Origin: Candidatus Riflebacteria bacterium HGW-Riflebacteria-1
GTDB taxonomy: Bacteria; Muiribacteriota; Ozemobacteria; Ozemobacterales; Ozemobacteraceae
DNA: 64,000 nucleotides
Reading direction: 5' to 3'
Assembly: GCA_002839445.1 (NCBI GenBank)
Contig: PGYB01000025.1
Span: 37,525 to 101,524, forward strand
Shown one piece after another: positions 7,219-15,572 of this stretch. The stretch's first letter is position 1; each line of letters starts with the position of its first letter. The notes beneath the pieces were generated by a model. The model ran no database searches, had not been told where the DNA came from, and was given only the letters and a program-made list of their open reading frames with translations. The position numbers and the translations under genes were made by a program.

Positions 7219-8307
7219 TCAGATAATAGAAGCGTCAGTTTCGCGTTCTACTGAGGTGGCAGAATCAAAGTCTGATGACTTTGGCTTGTCTTTGGATCCT
7301 TTTTCCCTTTTGCCCTTGAAGAAGAACCAGGCCATAACTGCTAACGGAATCGCGTAAAACCAGAAGAAGTAGCTGCCGACGCTTTCTATGCCTGGCGGAG
7401 TAGACTCAGGTGCCCATCTGAAGCGGTCGAGATTGTAAAGTATGCAGATTACCGATGTCCAGACGAAGAGAAAGTTCGGTATCGCTTCAGCTGCACTCAT
7501 CAGGCCGAGCCCATTGGTTCTGTCTTTGGTAAACGGGTAAAACAGGTTGTTTCCCATGAAACCGGTCGAGTCTTCGATGATATGCACCATCGACCCGAAC
7601 AGGATGATAAGCGGGTAAAGCAGCCATCTCGGTATGCTGTAAAGCTCAGGATTCGGGCCTTCGGCAACAGTAAAGAAAGTGAAAATTCCAACCAGCAGAG
7701 CTATCAGCAACCCAAGTGTGAAACTATGCGACCAGGTGCGATGCCAGGGCAGAAAAACGATTTCGATCTTGCCTTCGCCGCGCTTAACAAACTCGAAGCA
7801 GGGTCCGCTCATTATCGCGATCTGCGATTTTTTGTCGAACTGCTGAAAAAACTGGCTTTCTACCTTGACCCTGGCGTGGGCTTTTACCGGGTCTTTAAGC
7901 TCGGTTCCTTCGAACGGAACCTGGCCGGTATCTACTTCGGGCCCGATATCGACCACTACTTCACTGGTGGCAGAATCAAATGCCAGTGTGTAACTGCGCC
8001 ACAGGTTAGAGCCGAGCTGCATGGTGTGCAGTTGCACGGTGCCGCGGCCTTCTTGCTCAGCTTTTCTGATTGCCTTGGCAACGGTTTCGGCGATTACCAT
8101 GGCATCGAGATTGTTTGGGTCAGGTTTGATTTCGAAATCAGACTTGTGAAAATACTTGGCGAACTTGAAGTCGAGCGTATCGGGCATAATGCCGAATATG
8201 CCGCCAAGACAGAGTATGAACGACTGTTCCTGTGAAGCCATGTGAACAGCCTGCGGAAAGAAACTTGCTACTGCGATACCGGAAATAAAATGTGTAAAGC
8301 CTTTCAT
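7219..8307 (-). CDS. membrane-bound metal-dependent hydrolase, YdjM-like
   Basis: A 362-residue membrane protein. The start (KGFTHFISGIAVASFFP) and the early GGIFGIMPDTLDFKFAK segment are like the YdjM/LexA-binding inner-membrane hydrolase family, which places His and Asp residues in this order. The family's HRTWSHS motif follows at about residue 190, just before a transmembrane helix. A second conserved part (MVHIIEDSTGFMGNNLFYPF) follows. Between the first and second motif is a soluble insert of about 130 residues that is not typical of the short family members. The C-terminal tail is basic, then acidic. The substrate is unknown. It is packed between the TctA-like permease (1-base gap) and the Cas6e-like gene (1-base gap). 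Confidence 0.75.
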   Translation of the reverse strand: MKGFTHFISGIAVASFFPQAVHMASQEQSFILCLGGIFGIMPDTLDFKFAKYFHKSDFEIKPDPNNLDAMVIAETVAKAIRKAEQEGRGTVQLHTMQLGSNLWRSYTLAFDSATSEVVVDIGPEVDTGQVPFEGTELKDPVKAHARVKVESQFFQQFDKKSQIAIMSGPCFEFVKRGEGKIEIVFLPWHRTWSHSFTLGLLIALLVGIFTFFTVAEGPNPELYSIPRWLLYPLIILFGSMVHIIEDSTGFMGNNLFYPFTKDRTNGLGLMSAAEAIPNFLFVWTSVICILYNLDRFRWAPESTPPGIESVGSYFFWFYAIPLAVMAWFFFKGKREKGSKDKPKSSDFDSATSVERETDASII

Positions 8308-8308
8308 A

Positions 8309-9655
8309 TCAGATCAACCCCAGAAATCTCATTACATCGTTTCCGTAACCTGCCATATTAATGCAGACCGGAAGCAGAAGAACACCCATCAGGTTCATTC
8401 TTCGCGCCTGAAACATTACCGGAAGCAGTCCGATACCTGTTGATACTGTCATAATAGCCAGACCGCCCCAGCTGGTAAAAGCGAACACCGCTGGAATTAC
8501 GATCAACAGCGCTACCACCGACACCCAGAAATATTCGATCTTTTCGACGATCCAGATGCACATGCGTGTAAACGGCGCCAGCATCAGATAGGCCATGCCG
8601 GCTGAGAACAGCATCAATGCCACGAACAGTGCGTATTCTTTCATGGTGAGAACCGAGACGACCGGCGTAACTATCCAGGCGAGGCCGCCACGGGTAAGGC
8701 TCAGGCCGGGTATGAAGAACAGCATAAAAGAGCCGACATAATAAACCGTTTTGCAGGTGCCATAAGACATTACAAAAAGTCTGCCATCGCGCTGCGCAGT
8801 GGCATGGCCCGCCATCAGACCACCGACACCGGCGGTTACAATCGGAATATACGCTGCAAAAAAGCCACCGAGAAAGCCACCAAAAGTGCCGCGGCAGATA
8901 AGCCCCCAATCCATTTCTATAGATTCAGGATCGTGCTGCTTGGGTATCAGGCCAATGTTAATGATGTTTGTAATCAGCCACGGGATTGCAAAAAGGCCGA
9001 CAAAAACCGGGGTAATGCTCTGAAAAGCGAATTCTATTGGCACGAGTGTTTTGGCCATGACGATGAAGCCTAGAAATCCTGAAAGCAGAAAGGTTGCCAG
9101 GCCCACGCTCAGAAATTTCCAGCCTTCGAGAAAATTTTCCCAGCAGCTTTCAGACTGGCTTATGCCTTTTGGCCACTCTGAGAGAACCATATATGCTATT
9201 ACCGTGCCTAGTATCCAGAACATATGCGGACTGGTAATGGTCTTGAGCCCGGGCATGAACCACAAGAATGCCGGTGCGAGTACTGCCAGCATGATGATGC
9301 CGCCAACTGCACCGACGCCAGTGAGCAGAATTGATTCAACTCCGCGTCCTTTGGCTACCCACGCGGCGCTTGGCAATATGTAGTAAGACAGGCTTTCGTC
9401 GCCAGGGCCAAAATAGGTTGCCGGCACCGTGTTAAGAATCGAATAGCCGACAATCATGCCGATACACAGCGCGATCAGCTGCATTGGCGCCATGGTTGCC
9501 TCGAATTTGAGAATAACCAGCAGAAAAATGCCGATCACGTTGTAGATGTGAAGAGCGGGCAAAAATGAGATCAGACACGAGAAGAGTACTCCCAGTGCGC
9601 TGAAATAAAACAGGTCGAGATACTCAGGATGCAGCAGAGTTTCAAGTATTGCCAT
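8309..9655 (-). CDS. TctA/DUF112-like membrane permease
   Basis: A 448-residue protein with about ten or more hydrophobic segments. The N-terminal GVLFSCLISFLPALHIYN corresponds to the GLxPGLHxN-type motif of the TctA family. The C-terminus (GIGLLPVMFQARRMNLMGVLLLPV) is like the archaeal DUF112 branch of that family more than the proteobacterial citrate transporters. No TctB or TctC partner gene is adjacent, so it may work alone. The start at 9655 is chosen because a GGAGG lies nine bases upstream. The longer frame to 9679 would overlap the upstream gene. Substrate unknown. Confidence 0.7.
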   Translation of the reverse strand: MAILETLLHPEYLDLFYFSALGVLFSCLISFLPALHIYNVIGIFLLVILKFEATMAPMQLIALCIGMIVGYSILNTVPATYFGPGDESLSYYILPSAAWVAKGRGVESILLTGVGAVGGIIMLAVLAPAFLWFMPGLKTITSPHMFWILGTVIAYMVLSEWPKGISQSESCWENFLEGWKFLSVGLATFLLSGFLGFIVMAKTLVPIEFAFQSITPVFVGLFAIPWLITNIINIGLIPKQHDPESIEMDWGLICRGTFGGFLGGFFAAYIPIVTAGVGGLMAGHATAQRDGRLFVMSYGTCKTVYYVGSFMLFFIPGLSLTRGGLAWIVTPVVSVLTMKEYALFVALMLFSAGMAYLMLAPFTRMCIWIVEKIEYFWVSVVALLIVIPAVFAFTSWGGLAIMTVSTGIGLLPVMFQARRMNLMGVLLLPVCINMAGYGNDVMRFLGLI

Positions 9656-9656
9656 G

Positions 9657-10532
9657 TTACTCGGCCTCCGTGCTGTCACCGACGCTGACTTTGGACACGA
9701 CTTTGAAAGCGCCCTTTTTGTTGACTTCGAGTTCGAGCTTGCCTTTAAAGAGCTTCAGTTTGCCGGTGGCTTCGATGAGGTCGCCCGGATTAATTACGCT
9801 TTTATCTTCGCGGATGAAATCGGGCACCCATACAGGGAATCCGCTCTTTCCATCATCTATATTCACGATAATGCCTTTGCCGTCAAAAACTTTGGTGCTG
9901 ATGACGCTGCCGGTCATGTTTACTATCTGGTCAGTCATTTCAAGGTTGATCTGGGATGGCTCGACCGTTTTTACCTGAACTTCGACGGCTGCTGGCGCGC
10001 GTTTTATGAAGGCAATGTGCTCGTGCGCATTGATCAGCAGGCTGGGGGAGTCTTTCTGAAAACGAACCTGGCCCTCAACTGATACCATGTCGCCTTTTTT
10101 CGGGACCAGATTTCGAGTCTCTATCTCTTTGGCAACCTTTGAGTAGGCCGAGATTCTGATGGTATCCTCGGCAGTGTCGCTGGTCTGCTTGATGACAAAG
10201 CCGAGAGATCCCCATTTCGGGTGTACGCCATAACTTGTCTCTACTTCGCCGACAACCCTTACGTGGGCAAAGTTGCTTAACGGGCCGAGCTCGGCAATTT
10301 TGACTTCAGGGGTCTTCACCGTGCGCGCGTAAAACAGCAGCATGATCAGGCCTACTGTCGACGTCAAAACAGCTATGGTTTTGAAAATCCTTATCGATAT
10401 GCGCTTTTCTGTAAGCGCCAGACAATAGGGGCATCGCGTGTAGATACCGACAAAACGGCCACAGCTCTGGCAATGGGTTTCTTTTTTATAGCGTTCTTCG
10501 GGACTCGGAGAGAGCGTTTTTTCCTGTTCCAT
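9657..10532 (-). CDS. zinc-ribbon, membrane-anchored protein with OB-like domains
   Basis: A 291-residue protein. Residues about 20-36 hold a zinc ribbon (CQSCGRFVGIYTRCPYC). One transmembrane helix follows (about 48-68). The rest looks like two OB-fold-like beta domains, with phrases such as VRVVGEVETS, GDMVSVEGQVRF and GDLIEATGKLKLFKGKLEL. OB folds of this kind bind nucleic acid or other ligands. Here they would face the periplasm if the ribbon is cytoplasmic. The start at 10532 has an AGAGG upstream and sits 19 bases after the amidase stop. A related domain style is seen in the exported protein at 57387-58052. Confidence 0.65.
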   Translation of the reverse strand: MEQEKTLSPSPEERYKKETHCQSCGRFVGIYTRCPYCLALTEKRISIRIFKTIAVLTSTVGLIMLLFYARTVKTPEVKIAELGPLSNFAHVRVVGEVETSYGVHPKWGSLGFVIKQTSDTAEDTIRISAYSKVAKEIETRNLVPKKGDMVSVEGQVRFQKDSPSLLINAHEHIAFIKRAPAAVEVQVKTVEPSQINLEMTDQIVNMTGSVISTKVFDGKGIIVNIDDGKSGFPVWVPDFIREDKSVINPGDLIEATGKLKLFKGKLELEVNKKGAFKVVSKVSVGDSTEAE

Positions 10533-10551
10533 AATACCTCTGATTGTTGGC

Positions 10552-12462
10552 TTAGAATCCGGTTTTGAGAACCTGAGCGAGATGCGCGACCAGTTTTTCT
10601 GGGTAATCTGGTGGCATCTGTTCAGGAAAGGCAATTACAACTGATGTAACGCCGGTATGACCTATTTCATAATCGCTGCCTGCGCCAGTTTTAACGACAA
10701 TTGGCGGGTTTTCTGTTGACAGGCTGAACTTGAGAGCTTCTGCAAGCAGTTTGCCGCGCCCGCCGCGATGATAGTGACGCACCGCAATAGCACCGCCGAT
10801 CTCTCTTTTAAACGACAACAGCATGTCGAGATCTTTGGCCAGGTTGGCCTCGAGTACCGACTGATATTCAGGTCGGGTCTGATTCTCTGGGTAATTCAGG
10901 CGGACAATCTCTGCGCCAGCACCCATTAGCGGCTTGACCAGTCTTCTTATAAGGTTGTCAAAACTCAAAGGTGCCATGATTGCAATGCGGGTGCCGAGAA
11001 GCCTGGCTGAAACCGGCTTTAACGAAATTGCCGGCAGAACCACCGGTTCGCCAGATGTGCGAATCCAGTATTCAGACTTATCGTAGCCAAGCGGCGGAGC
11101 AATGTCGAGTTTCATGTTGCCATAGATTTTCGGATAGCTGATGTAAAAAAAGCCATCGGGACCGCTGATGACCTTTTCGTCGGCACCGTAGCTGATTTTC
11201 ACACCCCTGATGCCATTGCCATTCAAGTCGATGATGCGCCCCAGCACGAAGCGCCGTTCTGGAACTCGCACCGCTATTTCAGTTGCAGAGATGACTTTTC
11301 CTTCGATTTCGAGCTGCACATTAACAGCTTCTTTTTCATCACCATTAAGGTCAAGAAAAAGAGTTGTTTCGCCCTGTTCTGATACCACACCGCTTGTCGC
11401 GCTGTTAGCGCCATAAATCAGCCTGAACGGCAATGATCTGGTATTGAGTCTTTTCATGTCATCGCGAAGGGTGACGCGCACCGGAAAGCGACCTTTAAAA
11501 CCTTCAGGAATAAACGGTGCCACCGGCACGAGCGCGCTGTGTGCTACTGGCAGATCGACCTGCAGGCGCAGCAGAGTGCGGGCTGATGTGCTGCCGTCAC
11601 TGCCGGAAAATGTTAACTGCAGCTCATACATGCCGCTGGCCAGAGCTTCTGTGTTATACAGGCGATAGGTGTTGCCGATCGAAGGCAGAGTGTCAAAGCC
11701 AAAACCTGACTTTCTGTCGGGAACCATTCTGACATTAACCTGTTCAATGGCCCGGTTCGCCGAAAAAATAAGATTGAAAAAGGGTGTGTCTATTTTGACC
11801 GGTTCTTCAGATATGATGAACTTAACGCGTAAAATACCATCTTTAAAGGTTTCGCGTATGGCGCGCCGCAGTGCCTGAGCCTGGTTGGTCAGTGCTTTTC
11901 CTGTCTGCAGCTCCTGCTCGATTTTTGGAATCGTGATATAGCCGCCTTCGGTAAGAACCGATGGCGCCGGATTGTTTCGTAAGACGAAAAAACCGGCTGG
12001 TACAATGATTGATTCTTCGCCGAAGCCCCATTTGGCAAGTTCGGTCATCATCGAATTGCCGACCTTTTGTGAGATTCCGCGGTCAATGGCGTTAAAGTAA
12101 ATTTCGCTGCGGTTGTTCATAACCGGCTTGAGTGATGCGTTGTGATGAATTGACACAAACAGGTCCGGGTTGCGCTTTGTTGCCATTGCAACACGGTCGG
12201 CAAGCGAAATGAAAACATCTTTGTCGCGAGTCATTGTGACTTCAGCGCCATCAGCTTTCAACAGATCTCGCAGATAGCGGGCAACCCTGAGGTTTACAGC
12301 CGATTCTTTAAGGCCGGTAGGGCCAACTGCACCCGGATCAGTTCCGCCATGCCCTGGATCGAGCAAAATTGAGATCCCCTTCAGGGGTGCCAGGGAGTTT
12401 GCGAAACCGCCAGTTGCCACCAACAGGAATACTAATAAAACAGCCAGTTTTGTTCTGATCAT
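10552..12462 (-). CDS. N-acetylmuramoyl-L-alanine amidase with a degenerate second amidase-like domain
   Basis: A 636-residue exported peptidoglycan hydrolase that cleaves the MurNAc-L-Ala bond. It has a signal peptide (1-22), then a catalytic Amidase_3 domain (about 28-215) with the zinc-binding DPGHGGTDPGA and SIHHNAS motifs. Beta-rich segments follow (about 216-400), then a carboxypeptidase-regulatory-like domain (about 400-475, GRIIDLNGNGIRGVKISYG). The C-terminal 150 residues resemble an Amidase_3 fold that has lost its zinc ligands. The probable promoter (TTGAAC-16-TATTAT) places the start of transcription on the A of the ATG, so the mRNA may be leaderless. It heads the packed run down to the Cas6e-like gene. 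Confidence 0.88.
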   Translation of the reverse strand: MIRTKLAVLLVFLLVATGGFANSLAPLKGISILLDPGHGGTDPGAVGPTGLKESAVNLRVARYLRDLLKADGAEVTMTRDKDVFISLADRVAMATKRNPDLFVSIHHNASLKPVMNNRSEIYFNAIDRGISQKVGNSMMTELAKWGFGEESIIVPAGFFVLRNNPAPSVLTEGGYITIPKIEQELQTGKALTNQAQALRRAIRETFKDGILRVKFIISEEPVKIDTPFFNLIFSANRAIEQVNVRMVPDRKSGFGFDTLPSIGNTYRLYNTEALASGMYELQLTFSGSDGSTSARTLLRLQVDLPVAHSALVPVAPFIPEGFKGRFPVRVTLRDDMKRLNTRSLPFRLIYGANSATSGVVSEQGETTLFLDLNGDEKEAVNVQLEIEGKVISATEIAVRVPERRFVLGRIIDLNGNGIRGVKISYGADEKVISGPDGFFYISYPKIYGNMKLDIAPPLGYDKSEYWIRTSGEPVVLPAISLKPVSARLLGTRIAIMAPLSFDNLIRRLVKPLMGAGAEIVRLNYPENQTRPEYQSVLEANLAKDLDMLLSFKREIGGAIAVRHYHRGGRGKLLAEALKFSLSTENPPIVVKTGAGSDYEIGHTGVTSVVIAFPEQMPPDYPEKLVAHLAQVLKTGF

Positions 12463-12468
12463 GCCGCC

Positions 12469-12496
12469 ATAATATCACATGATCGCCACAGTTCAA
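12469..12496 (-). promoter_or_regulatory. sigma-70-like promoter giving a leaderless amidase mRNA
   Basis: On the minus strand TTGAAC (12491-12496), a 16-base spacer and TATTAT (12469-12474) are followed by GGCGGC and the ATG at 12462. The predicted +1 falls on the start codon itself and there is no room for a Shine-Dalgarno. Confidence 0.6.
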
Positions 12497-12535
12497 ACTG
12501 TTACGGCAAATTTTGCGTTACAGTTAAATCGCAAA

Positions 12536-13417
12536 TTAATGACGCCAGTTCATTTTGTCGGCCAACTCGCTGAAATGCTTCTTTTCTTCATCAGACAAGT
12601 TGCGGGGAATGGCGACGTCGATTTTTACCAGCAGATCGCCGCCAGGCAGGCCGAGGCCGCGCAGGCGAAGCGTGTCACCGTTCTGGCTGCCAGCTGGAAT
12701 CGTGAGTATAAAATCCTGATTGCGTGGATCCTTGAGCTTGATCTTGCTGCCAAGCACCGCCTGAGCGATGTTTACACTGATGGTCGTCTCGATGTTGTTG
12801 CCTTTAACCTTAAATGGGTGTTCATCTTCGATCTCAAGTTTGAGCTTGAAGCTGCCTGAAGCTGTTTTTACCTGCAACACCGAGCCGTTGGCTGAGCCGG
12901 CCGGGATATCGAGAGTCTGTGTGCCGCCCGGCAAACCGCTTACCTGAACTTTGCCGCCGGCCATGGCGGTAATGAGCGGTACCTTTAATGTCGCTGCGTT
13001 CTGGCTTTCTCTTTTTGAGCGCGAACCAAAAATGCTGTCAAAACCGCTGAATCCAGTGCTGCCATCGCGTGATGAACCGAAATTGAAGTTTTTGAGTATT
13101 TCAGAAAACATGTCTGATGCGCCGCCCGACGCACCACCTGACGAAGAATAAAAGAAGTCGCCAAAAGGCCCGTCTTTTGAAAATCCCTCAAAGTTAAACG
13201 ATCCGCGCCCTGATCGAGCCGCATCGTACTTCTCGCGTTCATCTTTACGCCCAAGCACTTCGTAGGCTTCAGACACTTCTTTGAAGTGCTCTTCGGCCTT
13301 ATTGTCACCCTTGTTAATGTCTGGATGATACTTCTTGGCAAGGCGTTTGAAAGCTTTTTTGATGTCTTCTTTGCTAGCAGACTCAGATACTTCGAGAATT
13401 TTGTAGTAGTCCTTCAT
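12536..13417 (-). CDS. DnaJ-type co-chaperone (CbpA-like, no zinc finger)
   Basis: A 293-residue Hsp40. It has a J domain (residues 2-66) with the HPD signature in KKYHPDIN, a Gly/Phe/Ser-rich linker (about 75-140) and two substrate-binding beta domains (about 150-290). It lacks the four CxxCxGxG zinc motifs of true DnaJ, so it is a CbpA or type II-like protein that stimulates DnaK. The start at 13417 puts the J domain (MKDYYKIL) at the N-terminus. The upstream extension to 13474 is not credible, because a strong promoter lies inside it. The predicted leader is only about three bases. Confidence 0.92.
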   Translation of the reverse strand: MKDYYKILEVSESASKEDIKKAFKRLAKKYHPDINKGDNKAEEHFKEVSEAYEVLGRKDEREKYDAARSGRGSFNFEGFSKDGPFGDFFYSSSGGASGGASDMFSEILKNFNFGSSRDGSTGFSGFDSIFGSRSKRESQNAATLKVPLITAMAGGKVQVSGLPGGTQTLDIPAGSANGSVLQVKTASGSFKLKLEIEDEHPFKVKGNNIETTISVNIAQAVLGSKIKLKDPRNQDFILTIPAGSQNGDTLRLRGLGLPGGDLLVKIDVAIPRNLSDEEKKHFSELADKMNWRH

Positions 13418-13426
13418 AGTGGCCTG

Positions 13427-13454
13427 ATTATACCACAACTTGCGCACGCTGCAA
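13427..13454 (-). promoter_or_regulatory. sigma-70-like promoter of the dnaJ-type gene
   Basis: TTGCAG (13449-13454), a 16-base spacer and an extended -10 TGGTATAAT (TATAAT at 13427-13432) read towards the ATG at 13417. The expected +1 is near 13420, leaving a leader of about three bases. Confidence 0.7.
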
Positions 13455-13607
13455 AAAAAATGCGCATGCTGCAAAAAATTAGCAATACTCTGCTCAAAAA
13501 CCGGCAGTTTTTCTGATTGTCTGAGTGAAGTGCTTGTTAAAAGCCCATCTTACCGGTGGCAGGGAAATTGCTTATCCTTAACAAATCCTTCCGATCAGGA
13601 GTCTCGA

Positions 13608-15434
13608 ATGCCGGTTACTTTTAAACAGGTTCTGAATACTGTCCTGGCAGCGCTGATTCTGACTACAACAAGCATATATGCAGAACCGGAATGGGTTGAT
13701 GCAACTCATCTTTTCGAAGAAGAACTTCGCGAAGTCGTTTCGACTGTCGAACGCGAGACTCTCAAACAGCAGGCCGCCCGCTTCCGAACCGAACAGGCAG
13801 ATCGCAAACCCTACGAAGTAGGCGATGTCGAGACCTTCTGGACTAAAAACATTGTCGAGAATGCTTTCGAACAGACGAAGGCAGTTGTTAAAGCAGTTGG
13901 CAAGCATTGCTACATTTTTCTTGAAGAAGGCAAAAACATAAGTCCCGAGGCTATCGAGAAGGTTCGCAAAACCTTTGATGAAGTGATTTATCCCACCAAC
14001 ACCACTAACTTCGGCTCTGAATGGAAGCCTGGCATTGATGGTGACGAACGCATTACTCTGCTGATGTTCGATATCAAAGACGGCTACAACGGTTCTGGCG
14101 GCTTTGTCGGCGGCTATTTTTACGCAGCTGACTCATATTTGCAGGAAAAGCTGCCTGAGCACATAAAGTCGAACGAACGCGAAATGTTCTACCTCGATAT
14201 CAATCCCTCAGACCCTGGAAGCGACCGTTACAGCTCGACCATCGCGCATGAGTTTCAGCACATGATACATTTCAACCAGGATCCTTCTGAATATACCTGG
14301 GTCAACGAAGCCTGCTCGCAGATTGCTCCTTACTTGTGCGGTTTTGGCCACGCCAACCAGGTTCAAGCCTTTATGCGCACACCAGACAATTCGCTCACTG
14401 CCTGGTCAAAAGAGCAGATGCTGGCTAACTATGGTCAGGTCTACCTCTGGAACTATTACATAATGTCGAATTATATTGGGGAAAAGCCCGAAGCAAGAGC
14501 TGCGTTTTTTCGCAAACTGGTTGCCTCAAGCAAGCAGGGCGTCGCTGGCTACGTTGAGGCGCTCTCAGGTCTTTCTCAAGACTTCACAACTTCATTTGAC
14601 CGTTTTTGTATTACCAATTTTATCAATGACAATAGGCTTGGCAGTAACGGCAATTATGCTTATGACAAGTCACTTGCCCGCTTTAAGCTGCCGGTGTCGG
14701 AGACCTTGACTGTTCTGCCGGCCGAAGTCGCTGGCGAAGTATTTTTGTGGAGCGCTGACGCCGTTAAGATAGACCTGTCACGCTCACGCAGCGAACTCGA
14801 AATTTCTTTTTCAGGTCTGCTTGGCAAGTTTGGCGAAGATCTCTATAACAGCTTCACCGTGGTCCTGATCATGGGTAACTCACGCGGCCAGACAGCTCCA
14901 AAAATTTCGTATATGAGTATAGACAAGCTTTCGAGTAAGCTGCAGGGCGGCAAGCTGACTGCCGTGGCTGATGAAAACTTTGACACTGCGACTCTGATCA
15001 TTATCGCTCAGGCTCCCGAAGAAGTTGACGATCGTCTCTATGCCAAGGCAAAATCTTTGCCATACACGGTTAAGATTATTGACAAAGGTGCTCAGGTTGT
15101 TGCTGCCGATACCAGTGTAGACGTGAAACCAATGATCGCAGCCTACGCAGAAGCTGCTGCCAGCCTGGATGCTGGTAACGAAGCGGCGGTTATGATTGCC
15201 ATGAATTCAATATCGGCAGCCGCTGGCACTATTACCCGCACAGTCAGCGCCGAACTTTCTCTGGGCAACAGCGCTTCTCTCGATACGCTCTCGCAAATGC
15301 TCGAAAACGGCGAAATCGAAGCAGACAATATTCGCCCGATTCTCAGACAACTTGCTGACGTTGCCCAGTTCAACGCTGAGGCGTCATCTTCAGATGCGTT
15401 GCGGCAAAAGGCACAGCAGTTCCGCGCCTACTGA
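13608..15434 (+). CDS. exported HExxH zinc metallopeptidase (first of a tandem pair)
   Basis: A 608-residue protein with a signal peptide cut after SIYA (about residue 25). The catalytic core has HEFQH (about residue 213), followed 16-18 residues later by VNEACSQ, whose Glu is the probable third zinc ligand, as in gluzincin peptidases. The layout recalls the M30/hyicolysin and M6-like groups, though I cannot place it firmly. Preceding conserved segments include FGSEWKPGIDGDERITLL. The start at 13608 follows an AGGAG and opens the signal peptide, and the longer frame is rejected. It is clearly paralogous to the next gene. The C-terminal 170 residues are helical and differ from the paralogue. 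Confidence 0.78.
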   Translation: MPVTFKQVLNTVLAALILTTTSIYAEPEWVDATHLFEEELREVVSTVERETLKQQAARFRTEQADRKPYEVGDVETFWTKNIVENAFEQTKAVVKAVGKHCYIFLEEGKNISPEAIEKVRKTFDEVIYPTNTTNFGSEWKPGIDGDERITLLMFDIKDGYNGSGGFVGGYFYAADSYLQEKLPEHIKSNEREMFYLDINPSDPGSDRYSSTIAHEFQHMIHFNQDPSEYTWVNEACSQIAPYLCGFGHANQVQAFMRTPDNSLTAWSKEQMLANYGQVYLWNYYIMSNYIGEKPEARAAFFRKLVASSKQGVAGYVEALSGLSQDFTTSFDRFCITNFINDNRLGSNGNYAYDKSLARFKLPVSETLTVLPAEVAGEVFLWSADAVKIDLSRSRSELEISFSGLLGKFGEDLYNSFTVVLIMGNSRGQTAPKISYMSIDKLSSKLQGGKLTAVADENFDTATLIIIAQAPEEVDDRLYAKAKSLPYTVKIIDKGAQVVAADTSVDVKPMIAAYAEAAASLDAGNEAAVMIAMNSISAAAGTITRTVSAELSLGNSASLDTLSQMLENGEIEADNIRPILRQLADVAQFNAEASSSDALRQKAQQFRAY

Positions 15435-15462
15435 TTTTTGCTCTTACTGATTGGTGATCTAC

Positions 15463-15499
15463 AAAACTGGCCGGGATATATCCCGGTCAGTTTTTTTTT
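15463..15499 (+). terminator. Rho-independent terminator between the two metallopeptidase genes
   Basis: ACTGGCCGGGA and TCCCGGTCAGT pair around TATA and are followed by nine Ts. It separates transcription of the two paralogues. Confidence 0.9.
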
Positions 15500-15507
15500 G
15501 TCCTGGG

Positions 15508-15537
15508 TTGGCGGTATGTTTGAATAATGTGTATAAT
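15508..15537 (+). promoter_or_regulatory. sigma-70-like promoter of the second metallopeptidase
   Basis: TTGGCG, an 18-base spacer and TATAAT lie about 35 bases before the ATG at 15573, directly after the terminator of the first paralogue. Confidence 0.55.
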
Positions 15538-15572
15538 TACCAAATACAATCCCGCAGGGAGACATTACTCTG

